From positions 1 to 5,499 of the forward strand of contig JAJZKX010000150.1 in the NCBI GenBank assembly GCA_021850745.1: a DNA stretch of 5,499 nucleotides. Reading direction: 5' to 3'. Origin of the DNA: Thermoplasmata archaeon (GTDB lineage Archaea > Thermoplasmatota > Thermoplasmata > Thermoplasmatales > Thermoplasmataceae). Both the position numbers and the translations under genes were made by a program. Below, piece after piece: positions 1 to 5,499 of the stretch (its first letter is position 1; each line of letters opens with the position of its first letter). The notes below the pieces were generated by a model. That model was not told the origin of the DNA and did no database searches. It was given only the letters and a program-made list of their open reading frames with translations.

Positions 1-1
1 T

Positions 2-418
2 GAAATTGAGCAGGAATTATCAATTGCTGCCGAAAAACAGGTGACTGTTACCATGTCTGCACATTCGGTGAATATGGTGAGGGGCATACTGACAACATCA
101 AGCATATTTACAGAACATAGGGCCACGGAAACCGAGTTATGGAAGGCTTATCGCTCCATGTACCGAAACGAGCCATTCATAAGGTTCATGATGGATCCCA
201 ACGGCCTCTTCAGGTACCCGGATCCAAAGCTGGTAATCGGATCGAACTTCGTGGACCTTGGATTTGCAATTGACAGGCATGTGAACAGAGTTGTGGCCAT
301 AGGAGCAATTGATAACCTGATCAAGGGTGCAGCAGGTAACGCAATCCAATCAATGAACATAATGATGGGATACCCTGAAAATGCAGGCCTCAATTCGGCC
401 CCTCTCAGGCTGGTGTGA
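2..418 (+). CDS. lysY: LysW-aminoadipyl 6-phosphate reductase LysY (ArgC family), C-terminal part
   Basis: This is the last 138 codons of an NADPH-dependent semialdehyde dehydrogenase of the ArgC/LysY family, which reduces the acyl phosphate made by LysZ on LysW to the semialdehyde in the cytoplasm. The reading frame is already open at base 2, so the gene is cut by the window edge; family members are about 345 residues, so roughly 60% including the catalytic Cys is missing. What remains is diagnostic. It begins with EIEQEL (the end of the family's RH-x-EIEQEL segment) and has SAHSVNMVRG, whose His (residue 21 of the fragment) matches the conserved His of the ArgC motif PHLVPMxRG. It ends with the family signature around SNFVDLGFAID, AIDNLIKGAAGNAIQSMNIM and GYPENAGL. 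The in-frame GTG at 41 is internal, because conserved sequence lies upstream. The stop is TGA at 416-418, touching the lysZ start. LysY and ArgC cannot be told apart from this fragment alone; the LysY call rests on the neighbours. Confidence 0.92.
   Translation, partial: EIEQELSIAAEKQVTVTMSAHSVNMVRGILTTSSIFTEHRATETELWKAYRSMYRNEPFIRFMMDPNGLFRYPDPKLVIGSNFVDLGFAIDRHVNRVVAIGAIDNLIKGAAGNAIQSMNIMMGYPENAGLNSAPLRLV
412..415 (+). promoter_or_regulatory. Shine-Dalgarno for lysZ, favouring ATG 421
   Basis: GGTG lies five bases before ATG 421 and is followed by TGATC, both parts of the GGAGGTGATC anti-SD complement. The rival start GTG 415 has only a weak AGG at 407-409 in front of it. The site is inside the last codons of lysY. 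Confidence 0.5.
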
Positions 419-420
419 TC

Positions 421-1224
421 ATGGTCACAGTGGTGAAGGTTGGTGGAAGCATTGCCAGCAGCGGAGTTCCAGATTCTCTCATAAAGGAAATTGCATATTA
501 TGAGAATGACCGGATTGTTCTTGTCCACGGCGGTGGGCCGGCAGTAACTGACCTGACGATGAGACTTGGCATTGAACCCAGATTTGTCACGTCTCCTGAT
601 GGAGTAAAGAGCAGATATACGGATGCACAAACAATGGAGGTCTTTCTTATGGCAATGAAAGGAAGGATAAACACCGATATTGTTCTTGCCCTGAGAAAAT
701 ACGGCCGAAATTCAGTGGGCATCACCGGCATAGATGCAGGACTGATGGTTGCCGAGCGCAAGAGCCGATTGAAGATACTGAGCGGGAACGGACGGCCCAT
801 GTTTGTAGATGGAGGCTACACAGGGAGGATAACAGAGGTCAATTCGGCCTTCCTGAATGGCCTTATGGATCTTGGCCAGTTGCCGGTAATAGCTCCAATA
901 GCAGTCAGCAAAGATGGGGAGGCGCTCAATGTGGACGGAGACAGGGCTGCGGCGGCAATAGCAGGTTCTCTGAAGGCTGATCTGCTTGTCCTCCTTACAA
1001 ATGTTACTGGTGTAATGCGTGAAGATTCGCTGGTTCTGCATATTGCAGAGAGGGAACTGGATGAAGCCATACGTGGTGTGGGAAACGGAATGGATAAGAA
1101 ATTAATTGCAGCAAGAGAGGCACTGGCTGGCGGAGCCGGAAGGGTCGTAATCAGTTCCGGTTCCATATCAAAGCCGCTTGAAAATGCAATTCAGGGGAAT
1201 ATGAAAACGGTGATTGAAAAATGA
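421..1224 (+). CDS. lysZ: LysW-aminoadipate 6-kinase LysZ (amino-acid kinase / ArgB family)
   Basis: Phosphorylates the side-chain carboxylate of aminoadipate attached to the carrier LysW, using ATP. From ATG 421 the protein has 267 residues, the usual length for the family. Visible motifs are VKVGGS (5-10, phosphate-binding Lys6), VHGGGP (35-40, substrate-binding glycine loop), the TSPDGVKSRYTDAQT segment (57-71) typical of LysZ and its ArgB relatives, VGITGIDAGL (99-108), LNVDGDRAA (169-177, the position of ArgB LNxNADxAA), and GMDKKLIAA (223-231, with the ATP-binding Lys near 227). There is no N-terminal regulatory extension of the kind seen in arginine-inhibited ArgB. The start is either GTG 415, which overlaps the lysY stop by four bases, or ATG 421. 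I prefer 421 because GGTG at 412-415 is a suitably placed Shine-Dalgarno and the protein then starts MVTVVKVGG, as in homologues. It overlaps lysJ by four bases (ATGA). The enzyme could also serve LysW-glutamate in arginine synthesis; the sequence does not decide this. Confidence 0.95.
   Translation: MVTVVKVGGSIASSGVPDSLIKEIAYYENDRIVLVHGGGPAVTDLTMRLGIEPRFVTSPDGVKSRYTDAQTMEVFLMAMKGRINTDIVLALRKYGRNSVGITGIDAGLMVAERKSRLKILSGNGRPMFVDGGYTGRITEVNSAFLNGLMDLGQLPVIAPIAVSKDGEALNVDGDRAAAAIAGSLKADLLVLLTNVTGVMREDSLVLHIAERELDEAIRGVGNGMDKKLIAAREALAGGAGRVVISSGSISKPLENAIQGNMKTVIEK
1209..1215 (+). promoter_or_regulatory. Shine-Dalgarno for lysJ
   Basis: GGTGATT matches the archaeal 16S 3'-end complement (GGTGATC) at six of seven bases. 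It lies five bases before ATG 1221 and eight before ATG 1224, inside the lysZ coding end. It does not decide between the two adjacent ATG codons. Confidence 0.65.
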
Positions 1225-2426
1225 TGGATAATGGATATTTCCAGAAGATAGAGGATGAATTCCTGGCGGGAACTTACCAGAAGATACCGGTACTGGCTGC
1301 CAGGGCCCAGGGCGCAAACATATGGGATCTGGAGGGAAAAGAGTACCTGGACCTGATGAGCGGTTACGGAGTGGCCATACTTGGACACTCTGATGAGAAA
1401 ATAAAGGCTGCCATAATGCAGCAGATGGAGAAGGTTTACATAACTCACGCATCGGTTTACAGCCCTGCAAGAGCTGCATTTCTAAAGGACTTCATGTCAA
1501 TAGCGCCCGGGGGGCTCAACCGGGCTTTTCTTTCCAATAGCGGAACCGAGGCTGTTGAGGCTGCAATAAAAATTGCAGTGAAGTCCACCAAGAGACACAG
1601 GATGATAAGCATGGAAAGGGGATACCACGGAAAGACGCTGGGATCACTCTCGGTCACGCATTCGTCAAAGTACAGGAAATCGTTCCATGATATTCTTGTT
1701 GGCGATGTTGAATTTGTGAAATTCGGCGATGCAGAAATGCTCAGGAAAGCCCTTTCGTCCTTCGACGTGGCAGCAGTCTTTGTGGAGCCGGTTCAGGGCG
1801 AGGGTGGAATAAACCTTCCTGGGGACCAGTATTTTAAGGAAGTGAGGGAAATGACAGAGGCATCGGGGACGCTTCTCATCATGGATGAGATTCAGTCAGG
1901 CCTGGGAAGGACCGGAAAGATGTGGGCCCATGAGCACTGGGGCATAACACCAGATATCATGACGGTAGGAAAGGGCATAGGTGGAGGAATCCCCATGGGC
2001 GTTACAGTGGGGAAAAGTGAGTTTGTGGATGCCCTTGAAATAGGGGAGCAGAGTTCAACAACAGGAGGCAACCCGCTGGCCTGTGCCGCAGGAAGTGCAG
2101 TTATAGACCGGCTCAGGAACGGATACGTGGAGAAGGCAAGGGATACTGGAAAATACTTTCTGGAAAGGATGCAGGAAGATCTGGGAAACCATCGTCTGGT
2201 TAGCCATGCCAGAGGGATAGGCATGATGCTCGCCCTTGAGCTTAGAATCAGGTTCCTGCCCGTTCTGATGAACCTTCTGGACAGGGGTGTGATAACCCTC
2301 TACTCTGGTATCAACATCATAAGGATGCTGCCGCCTTACATCCTGACAAGGGAGCAGGTGGATGAGGCCATCCTGGAAATAAAGGGAGCTCTTGATGACC
2401 AGCTAAAGCAGGGAGGTGCAGCATGA
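1221..2426 (+). CDS. lysJ: LysW-aminoadipate semialdehyde / lysine transaminase LysJ (class III aminotransferase)
   Basis: PLP-dependent class III aminotransferase (ArgD/LysJ group) that converts LysW-aminoadipate semialdehyde to LysW-lysine, with glutamate as the probable amino donor. It has 401 residues, normal for the family. Seen in order: SNSGTEAVEAAIK (105-117, PLP phosphate loop), GYHGKTLGSLSVT (134-146), VEPVQGEGG (188-196), MDEIQSGLGRTGKMWAHEH (221-239, with Asp222 pairing with the pyridine nitrogen), VGKGIGGGIPMG (249-260, Lys251 as the Schiff-base lysine), STTGGNPLACAA (279-290, Thr280 contacting PLP phosphate across the dimer) and IIRMLPPYIL (366-375, Arg368 at the usual carboxylate-binding position). 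All key residues are intact. ATG 1221 overlaps the lysZ stop (ATGA) and is followed at once by a second ATG at 1224; GGTGATT at 1209-1215 can serve either. The 3' end overlaps lysX by four bases. ArgD activity in arginine synthesis is a possible second role. Confidence 0.94.
   Translation: MMDNGYFQKIEDEFLAGTYQKIPVLAARAQGANIWDLEGKEYLDLMSGYGVAILGHSDEKIKAAIMQQMEKVYITHASVYSPARAAFLKDFMSIAPGGLNRAFLSNSGTEAVEAAIKIAVKSTKRHRMISMERGYHGKTLGSLSVTHSSKYRKSFHDILVGDVEFVKFGDAEMLRKALSSFDVAAVFVEPVQGEGGINLPGDQYFKEVREMTEASGTLLIMDEIQSGLGRTGKMWAHEHWGITPDIMTVGKGIGGGIPMGVTVGKSEFVDALEIGEQSSTTGGNPLACAAGSAVIDRLRNGYVEKARDTGKYFLERMQEDLGNHRLVSHARGIGMMLALELRIRFLPVLMNLLDRGVITLYSGINIIRMLPPYILTREQVDEAILEIKGALDDQLKQGGAA
2411..2418 (+). 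promoter_or_regulatory. Strong Shine-Dalgarno for lysX
   Basis: GGGAGGTG is the longest SD match in the window, four bases before ATG 2423, and is embedded in the lysJ codons for the C-terminal Gly-Gly-Ala-Ala. It suggests efficient initiation of the LysW ligase even without coupling. Confidence 0.75.
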
Positions 2427-3271
2427 AAATCTCAATGGTTTACGATCTTGTGAGATGGGAGGAAAAGGCACTGCTCAAGGCCGGGCAGGACCGAGGCATG
2501 GAGATCAACATGGTGGATGTCAAGGACATGGATATGGATCTTGATGGGCCACTACCCGGAGAATACGGATCCGTGACTCTTCAGAGGTGTACTTCCTACT
2601 ATCGCGGCCTGCATTCAACAGCCTATCTGGAGTTCAAGGGGCAGAAGGTCATAAACGACTTCAACACCATTGATGTGGCGGGAAACAAGATGCTGACATC
2701 ACTTGCCCTGGTGAAGAATGGCGTTCCAACTCCAAAGACTTCAGTGGCAGCCTCTTACGATACAGCCATGAAGCAGTTTTCCTCCAAGTTCGGAGGCAGG
2801 GCAGTCCTGAAACCTGTTACAGGGAGCTGGGGCAGGATGGTTGCGCTTCTCAACGACAGGACAGCTGCATCGGCCGTAATGGAGGACAGGGAATACATGT
2901 ATCCGTTATATTCGATCTTCTATCTTCAGGAATTCGTAAAGCGGCCGCCCAGGGATATCAGAACATTTGTCGTGGGAGACCGGGTCATCGGAGGAATCTA
3001 CAGATACCAGTCGGACGATGACTGGAGGACGAACACGGCAATTGGTGGCAGAGCCGAGAAATGTCCCATCACACCGGAACTTGAGGACATATCCATAAGA
3101 GCGGCAAGAAGTGTTGGGAAAGGCGTTTTCGGGGTTGACATCATGGAAACTGAAAATGGCTATGTGGTGCACGAGGTGAACAGCACTACCGAGTTCAAGA
3201 ACACAGTGAGGGTGGCACAGGTGGATGTTCCCGGCGAAATCATGGATTATGTCAGGGAGGGCCTCAGGTGA
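2423..3271 (+). CDS. lysX: LysW--aminoadipate ligase LysX (ATP-grasp, RimK-like)
   Basis: Cytosolic ATP-grasp ligase that forms the amide bond between the alpha-amino group of 2-aminoadipate and the C-terminal glutamate of LysW, the step that protects the substrate. It has 282 residues, as expected (about 280). Visible features are the N-terminal pre-ATP-grasp domain (1-85, with RCTSYYRGLHSTAYLE at 55-70), NKMLTSLALVKNGVPTP (88-104) opening the ATP-grasp fold, VLKPVTGSWGRMV (128-140, ATP-binding Lys130 and flexible loop), LQEFVKRPPRDIR (168-180), WRTNTAIGG (201-209), and the metal-binding set Asp239, Glu251 and Asn253 in GVDI...HEVN. The tail EFKNTVRVAQVDVPGEI (257-273) holds the Asn-Thr pair at 260-261, matching the N-[T/S] motif reported for LysX; the glutamate-specific ArgX carries Gly-Phe there. 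This makes LysX more likely than ArgX. ATG 2423 overlaps the lysJ stop (ATGA), and a near-perfect GGGAGGTG lies at 2411-2418. It overlaps lysK by four bases. Confidence 0.95.
   Translation: MKISMVYDLVRWEEKALLKAGQDRGMEINMVDVKDMDMDLDGPLPGEYGSVTLQRCTSYYRGLHSTAYLEFKGQKVINDFNTIDVAGNKMLTSLALVKNGVPTPKTSVAASYDTAMKQFSSKFGGRAVLKPVTGSWGRMVALLNDRTAASAVMEDREYMYPLYSIFYLQEFVKRPPRDIRTFVVGDRVIGGIYRYQSDDDWRTNTAIGGRAEKCPITPELEDISIRAARSVGKGVFGVDIMETENGYVVHEVNSTTEFKNTVRVAQVDVPGEIMDYVREGLR
3255..3260 (+). promoter_or_regulatory. Shine-Dalgarno for lysK, supporting GTG 3268
   Basis: GGGAGG ends seven bases before GTG 3268 and lies in the lysX codons for Arg-Glu-Gly near the C-terminus. It supports the non-ATG start of lysK that overlaps the lysX TGA. 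Confidence 0.7.
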
Positions 3272-4383
3272 CGCATCCCACAGACAGGGTGGTGAAAGAG
3301 CTTGTGGATATATATTCTCCAACAGGGAACGAGGAGAAGGCTGTAGAATACTTTGGAAGGGAAATGTTGCGCCTGGGCGCAGACGAATTCTTTGTGGACA
3401 GGGCTGGGAATGGCGTTTCCACCTTCAGTGGAGCATCGCCGGAAGTTCTTGTCTGCGGGCACATTGACACCGTTCCGGGCGAGCTACCGGTAAGAGAGGA
3501 TGGCAACACGCTTTATGGAAGGGGAACAACCGATGCAAAATCCTCACTGGTATCTCTAATGTTCGGCGCATCCATTGCGAAACAGAGAGGATTCGGCGGA
3601 ACAATAAGGATGATTGCTGCCGTCGGTGAAGAGGGACCGGGGAAAGGTATAATGGAAGTAGCTTCCAGCCAGCCCAGATCAGACTACGCCATTTTTGGCG
3701 AGCCCTCTGCAGTAACAGGCATAACAGTGGGTTATCGCGGGCGCATCCTTCTGGATTTGGAATTCAGGTCAGGGCAGGTGCATGCCAGCGCACCATGGCT
3801 GGGCCAGAGTGCAGTGGAATCTGCCGTGGAGGCCTGGAACTCGGTCAGGGATAAATATGGAAAGAACAGGGAATTTTCCAGTGTTTCAGCTGCACTCACG
3901 TCCATAAGGGCAGGAGATGCAGATAACATGACCCCTTCAAATGCCGCGATGACCCTTGATATAAGATACCCTCCGTCCAGGAAACAGGGGGAGGTCCTTG
4001 CAGAAATACTGGATCTGGTGAAATCCTCCACCGCTTCTGAGCCTTCTTTCGTGATCAGAAGCAGTGTGGAACCTTATGTTTCAGGTCTGAAGACGTCTTT
4101 GATCTCAGCCTTCAAGGAATCTGTGAGAAAGAACACCGGAAATGAAGCGCAGTTGCTTTTCAAGAGCGGGAGCGGCGATATGAACATTCTTGGCTCCAGA
4201 TGGAAAATACCCTGTGTGACCTATGGGCCAGGCAACCCTCAGCTTTCACATACAGAACTGGAGGAAATATCACTTGAGGACGTATGGCGGAGCGCAGAGA
4301 TAGTGGCTGATGCACTGGCGAATCTGGAACGAAGCCAGAAGGAGGGCACTGTTATCAGCGAAAAGAGGAGAGGAACAGCCTGA
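3268..4383 (+). CDS. lysK: LysW-lysine hydrolase LysK (M20 metallopeptidase family)
   Basis: Zinc/cobalt-type M20 amidohydrolase that hydrolyses LysW-gamma-lysine to free lysine and LysW, the last pathway step. It has 371 residues, somewhat over the roughly 350 I expect. Metal and catalytic residues are all visible: CGHIDTVPG (63-71, His65 ligand and Asp67), YGRGTTDAKSS (83-93, Asp89 bridging ligand), AVGEEGPGKG (118-127, Glu121 general base and Glu122 ligand), FGEPS (143-147, Glu145 ligand) and LSHTELEE (326-333, His328 ligand). VHASAPW (171-177) supplies the dimerisation-domain His172. GHIDTVPGELPVR closely resembles LysK as I know it from Thermus. The last 19 residues (353-371) are a charged tail without recognisable family sequence, and their codons contain the Shine-Dalgarno for the next gene. 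The start is GTG 3268 overlapping the lysX stop (GTGA), with GGGAGG at 3255-3260 seven bases upstream. Ornithine release (the arginine branch) is possible; ArgE or DapE are less likely given the neighbours. Confidence 0.93.
   Translation: MTHPTDRVVKELVDIYSPTGNEEKAVEYFGREMLRLGADEFFVDRAGNGVSTFSGASPEVLVCGHIDTVPGELPVREDGNTLYGRGTTDAKSSLVSLMFGASIAKQRGFGGTIRMIAAVGEEGPGKGIMEVASSQPRSDYAIFGEPSAVTGITVGYRGRILLDLEFRSGQVHASAPWLGQSAVESAVEAWNSVRDKYGKNREFSSVSAALTSIRAGDADNMTPSNAAMTLDIRYPPSRKQGEVLAEILDLVKSSTASEPSFVIRSSVEPYVSGLKTSLISAFKESVRKNTGNEAQLLFKSGSGDMNILGSRWKIPCVTYGPGNPQLSHTELEEISLEDVWRSAEIVADALANLERSQKEGTVISEKRRGTA
4187..4207 (+). repeat. 21-base direct repeat, copy inside lysK
   Basis: These 21 bases are identical to the final 21 bases of the window; the bases just before them (A at 4186, C at 5478) differ. 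Here the sequence encodes the end of DMNILGSRWK (304-313), which runs smoothly into the conserved IPCVTYGPG of M20 hydrolases. This copy is therefore the natural one. Confidence 0.85.
4365..4373 (+). promoter_or_regulatory. Shine-Dalgarno supporting a CTG start of the homoaconitase gene
   Basis: GAGGAGAGG lies inside the lysK codons for Lys-Arg-Arg-Gly and ends six bases before CTG 4380. Spacing matches the other junctions in this operon, whereas GTG 4434 has no comparable purine-rich block at the right distance. This site is part of the case for initiation at CTG. Confidence 0.6.
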
Positions 4384-5499
4384 ATATTGTTGAGAAGGTA
4401 CTGGCTTCACATTCTCTGGACGGTTCAAATAGGGTGGAGCCGGGTGACATAGTAACAGTCTCCGTGGACAGGGTAATTCTGCTTGACATAGCCGGCCAGC
4501 ATCCTGAGCTGATTCAGAATCCACCGGCAGAGGTCTTTGACAGATCAAAGATCAGTGTCATTTTCGATCACTTCGTCCCGGCGCCCAACGTGGAGATGGC
4601 AAACGGCACTGCCAAGATACGAAAGCTGGTGAAAAGACTGAACCTGAGCGATTTCTATGACTACGGGTCTGGTGGGATATCCCATGCGTTTGCTGCCGAG
4701 TCAGGCTGGTTCTATCCCGGCCAGATTGTGGCAAATACGGATTCCCATTCAGTGGCTGCCGGGGCATTCAACATGTTGAGCAGGGGACTGGGGACCCCTG
4801 AGCTCATGCAGGTCATGTGCACCGGAAAAACCTGGTTCATTGTTGGTGAAACACTTAAGGTTGACCTTTCTGGAAAACTTTCGGGAATGTCTGAGGCCAA
4901 GGATGTTTTCCTGAAAATAGCCGGAGATCTTGGGGACCTGCCTAACATGAACATTGAGTTTTCAGGAAGCGGTGTGGCGGCCCTGAACATGGATCAGAGG
5001 ACGGTTATCTCAACAATGTGCGCTGAGCTGAGTGCGGAATTCGCTGTCTTTCCTGGTGATGAGGTACTGCGGTCCTATGTTCAGGAACGAGGAATCCAGA
5101 ACTATTCCCCGGTGTCTCCTGATCTATCTGCCAGTTATGCAGGCACATACCAGCTTGACATGTCCGAGGTGGTACCCATGGCCGCACTTCCAGACTCCGT
5201 TGCCAGGAATACCAGGCCGGTGGATGATATCCAGGGAATAAAGGTTGACCAGTGCACCATCGGTTCTTGCGCCAATGGAAAACTGTCTGATCTTGAAGTG
5301 GCTGCCAGGATTCTTAAGGGAAGAAAAGTGCATCATGGAACCAGGCTGATTGTTACGCCAGCAACCCAGTCCATCTATCTAAGAGGAATGGAACTTGGCT
5401 ACATCCCAATAATAGTGAAGGCCGGAGGGATCGTGACCAATCCAACCTGCGGGTCATGCATGGGCGGGCATATGGGTCTTCTTGGCTCCAGATGGAAAA
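4380..5499 (+). CDS. lysT: Homoaconitase / 3-isopropylmalate dehydratase-type large subunit, 3'-truncated, probable CTG start
   Basis: Large (catalytic) subunit of a two-subunit Fe-S hydro-lyase of the LeuC/HacA group; in this operon most likely homoaconitase (also called hacA), isomerising homocitrate to homoisocitrate via homoaconitate. The frame is open for 373 codons to the window edge; full-length proteins are about 420. Visible motifs are NIVEKVLASH (2-11), VEPGDIV (19-25), FDHFVPAPN (62-70), ANTDSHS (118-124), IGSCANGKLSDLE (294-306, cluster Cys297) and NPTCGSCMGGHMG (354-366, cluster Cys357 and Cys360). No ATG, GTG or TTG occurs in frame between the upstream stop at 4308-4310 and GTG 4434, which would delete 18 conserved residues. 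CTG 4380 sits exactly where homologues have Met, overlaps the lysK stop (CTGA), and has GAGGAGAGG at 4365-4373. LeuC function cannot be excluded, since specificity lies largely in the small subunit. The last five residues (GSRWK) do not fit the family. Confidence 0.88.
   Translation, partial: MNIVEKVLASHSLDGSNRVEPGDIVTVSVDRVILLDIAGQHPELIQNPPAEVFDRSKISVIFDHFVPAPNVEMANGTAKIRKLVKRLNLSDFYDYGSGGISHAFAAESGWFYPGQIVANTDSHSVAAGAFNMLSRGLGTPELMQVMCTGKTWFIVGETLKVDLSGKLSGMSEAKDVFLKIAGDLGDLPNMNIEFSGSGVAALNMDQRTVISTMCAELSAEFAVFPGDEVLRSYVQERGIQNYSPVSPDLSASYAGTYQLDMSEVVPMAALPDSVARNTRPVDDIQGIKVDQCTIGSCANGKLSDLEVAARILKGRKVHHGTRLIVTPATQSIYLRGMELGYIPIIVKAGGIVTNPTCGSCMGGHMGLLGSRWK
5479..5499 (+). repeat. 21-base direct repeat, copy at the window end (probable chimeric terminus)
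   Basis: This copy is identical to 4187-4207 and stops exactly at the last base given. In the homoaconitase frame it gives LLGSRWK, where the family normally continues with a Gly-x-Gly-Glu type segment after the CxxC and HMG motifs. The last roughly 14 bases are thus suspect as genuine homoaconitase sequence. Confidence 0.7.

Noticed and set aside
41..418. A separate 125-residue protein starting at GTG 41
   Set aside because: The same frame is open to the window edge and the upstream residues EIEQEL match the ArgC/LysY family, so this is the middle of a truncated gene.
148..630. Minus-strand open frame of 160 codons across lysY and lysZ
   Set aside because: It lies opposite two well-conserved genes, its translation shows no family motif, and it spans a gene boundary. 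It is an antisense shadow of the codon bias.
816..1166. Minus-strand open frame of 116 codons opposite lysZ
   Set aside because: The translation is Ser/Pro/Ala-rich low-complexity sequence, typical of the reverse complement of a real gene, with no domain.
2906..3322. Minus-strand open frame of 138 codons opposite lysX and the lysK start
   Set aside because: It covers catalytic motifs of LysX on the other strand and shows no recognisable fold or RBS.
3225..3467. Plus-strand open frame of 80 codons spanning the lysX-lysK junction
   Set aside because: It is out of frame with both conserved proteins, which fully account for this DNA.
5032..5336. Small overlapping open frames on both strands within the homoaconitase gene
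   Set aside because: The homoaconitase frame runs through with cluster cysteines and family motifs; the other frames show nothing recognisable.
4434..5499. GTG 4434 as the homoaconitase start
   Set aside because: It removes residues 1-18, part of the conserved family N-terminus, and lacks a properly spaced Shine-Dalgarno; CTG 4380 explains more.

Overview
The window is a plus-strand, gap-free stretch of archaeal amino-acid biosynthesis genes, truncated at both ends. It encodes most of the LysW-carrier branch of the alpha-aminoadipate (AAA) lysine pathway, followed by the large subunit of a homoaconitase-type hydro-lyase. The archaeal assignment rests on the gene set (LysY, LysZ, LysJ, LysX, LysK), heavy use of AGG/AGA for Arg and ATA for Ile, Shine-Dalgarno sequences of the GGAGGTGATC type, and compressed junctions. 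G+C looks close to one half by eye. A Thermoplasmata-like archaeon is my best guess, but that rank is inference and other archaea with this pathway are possible. The 21-base repeat at the right end hints that the window is a metagenomic contig.

Layout: 2-418 is the C-terminal part of lysY (LysW-aminoadipyl phosphate reductase). 421-1224 is lysZ (kinase). 1221-2426 is lysJ (PLP aminotransferase). 2423-3271 is lysX (ATP-grasp ligase that loads aminoadipate on LysW). 3268-4383 is lysK (metallo-hydrolase releasing lysine). 4380-5499 is the 5' part of a homoaconitase large subunit (lysT/hacA type) that runs off the window. No stretch longer than two bases is non-coding, and I see no promoter, terminator, RNA gene, CRISPR array or mobile element.

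How the genes work together: homoaconitase acts early, between homocitrate and homoisocitrate. After AAA is formed, LysX joins its amino group to the C-terminal Glu of LysW. LysZ phosphorylates the side-chain carboxylate, LysY reduces it to the semialdehyde, LysJ transaminates it, and LysK cleaves lysine off LysW. The small LysW gene itself is not in the window and probably lies upstream. The LysX protein carries the Asn-Thr pair (residues 260-261) associated with aminoadipate rather than glutamate specificity, which favours lysine as the main product.

Two points deserve attention. The homoaconitase gene has no ATG, GTG or TTG at its natural start. Homology, a good Shine-Dalgarno and a 4-base CTGA overlap all point to a CTG start at 4380. 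Also, the last 21 bases of the window exactly repeat 4187-4207 inside lysK and encode residues that do not fit a homoaconitase, which suggests a chimeric contig end. I found no previously undescribed system; the region is otherwise an orthodox biosynthetic operon.
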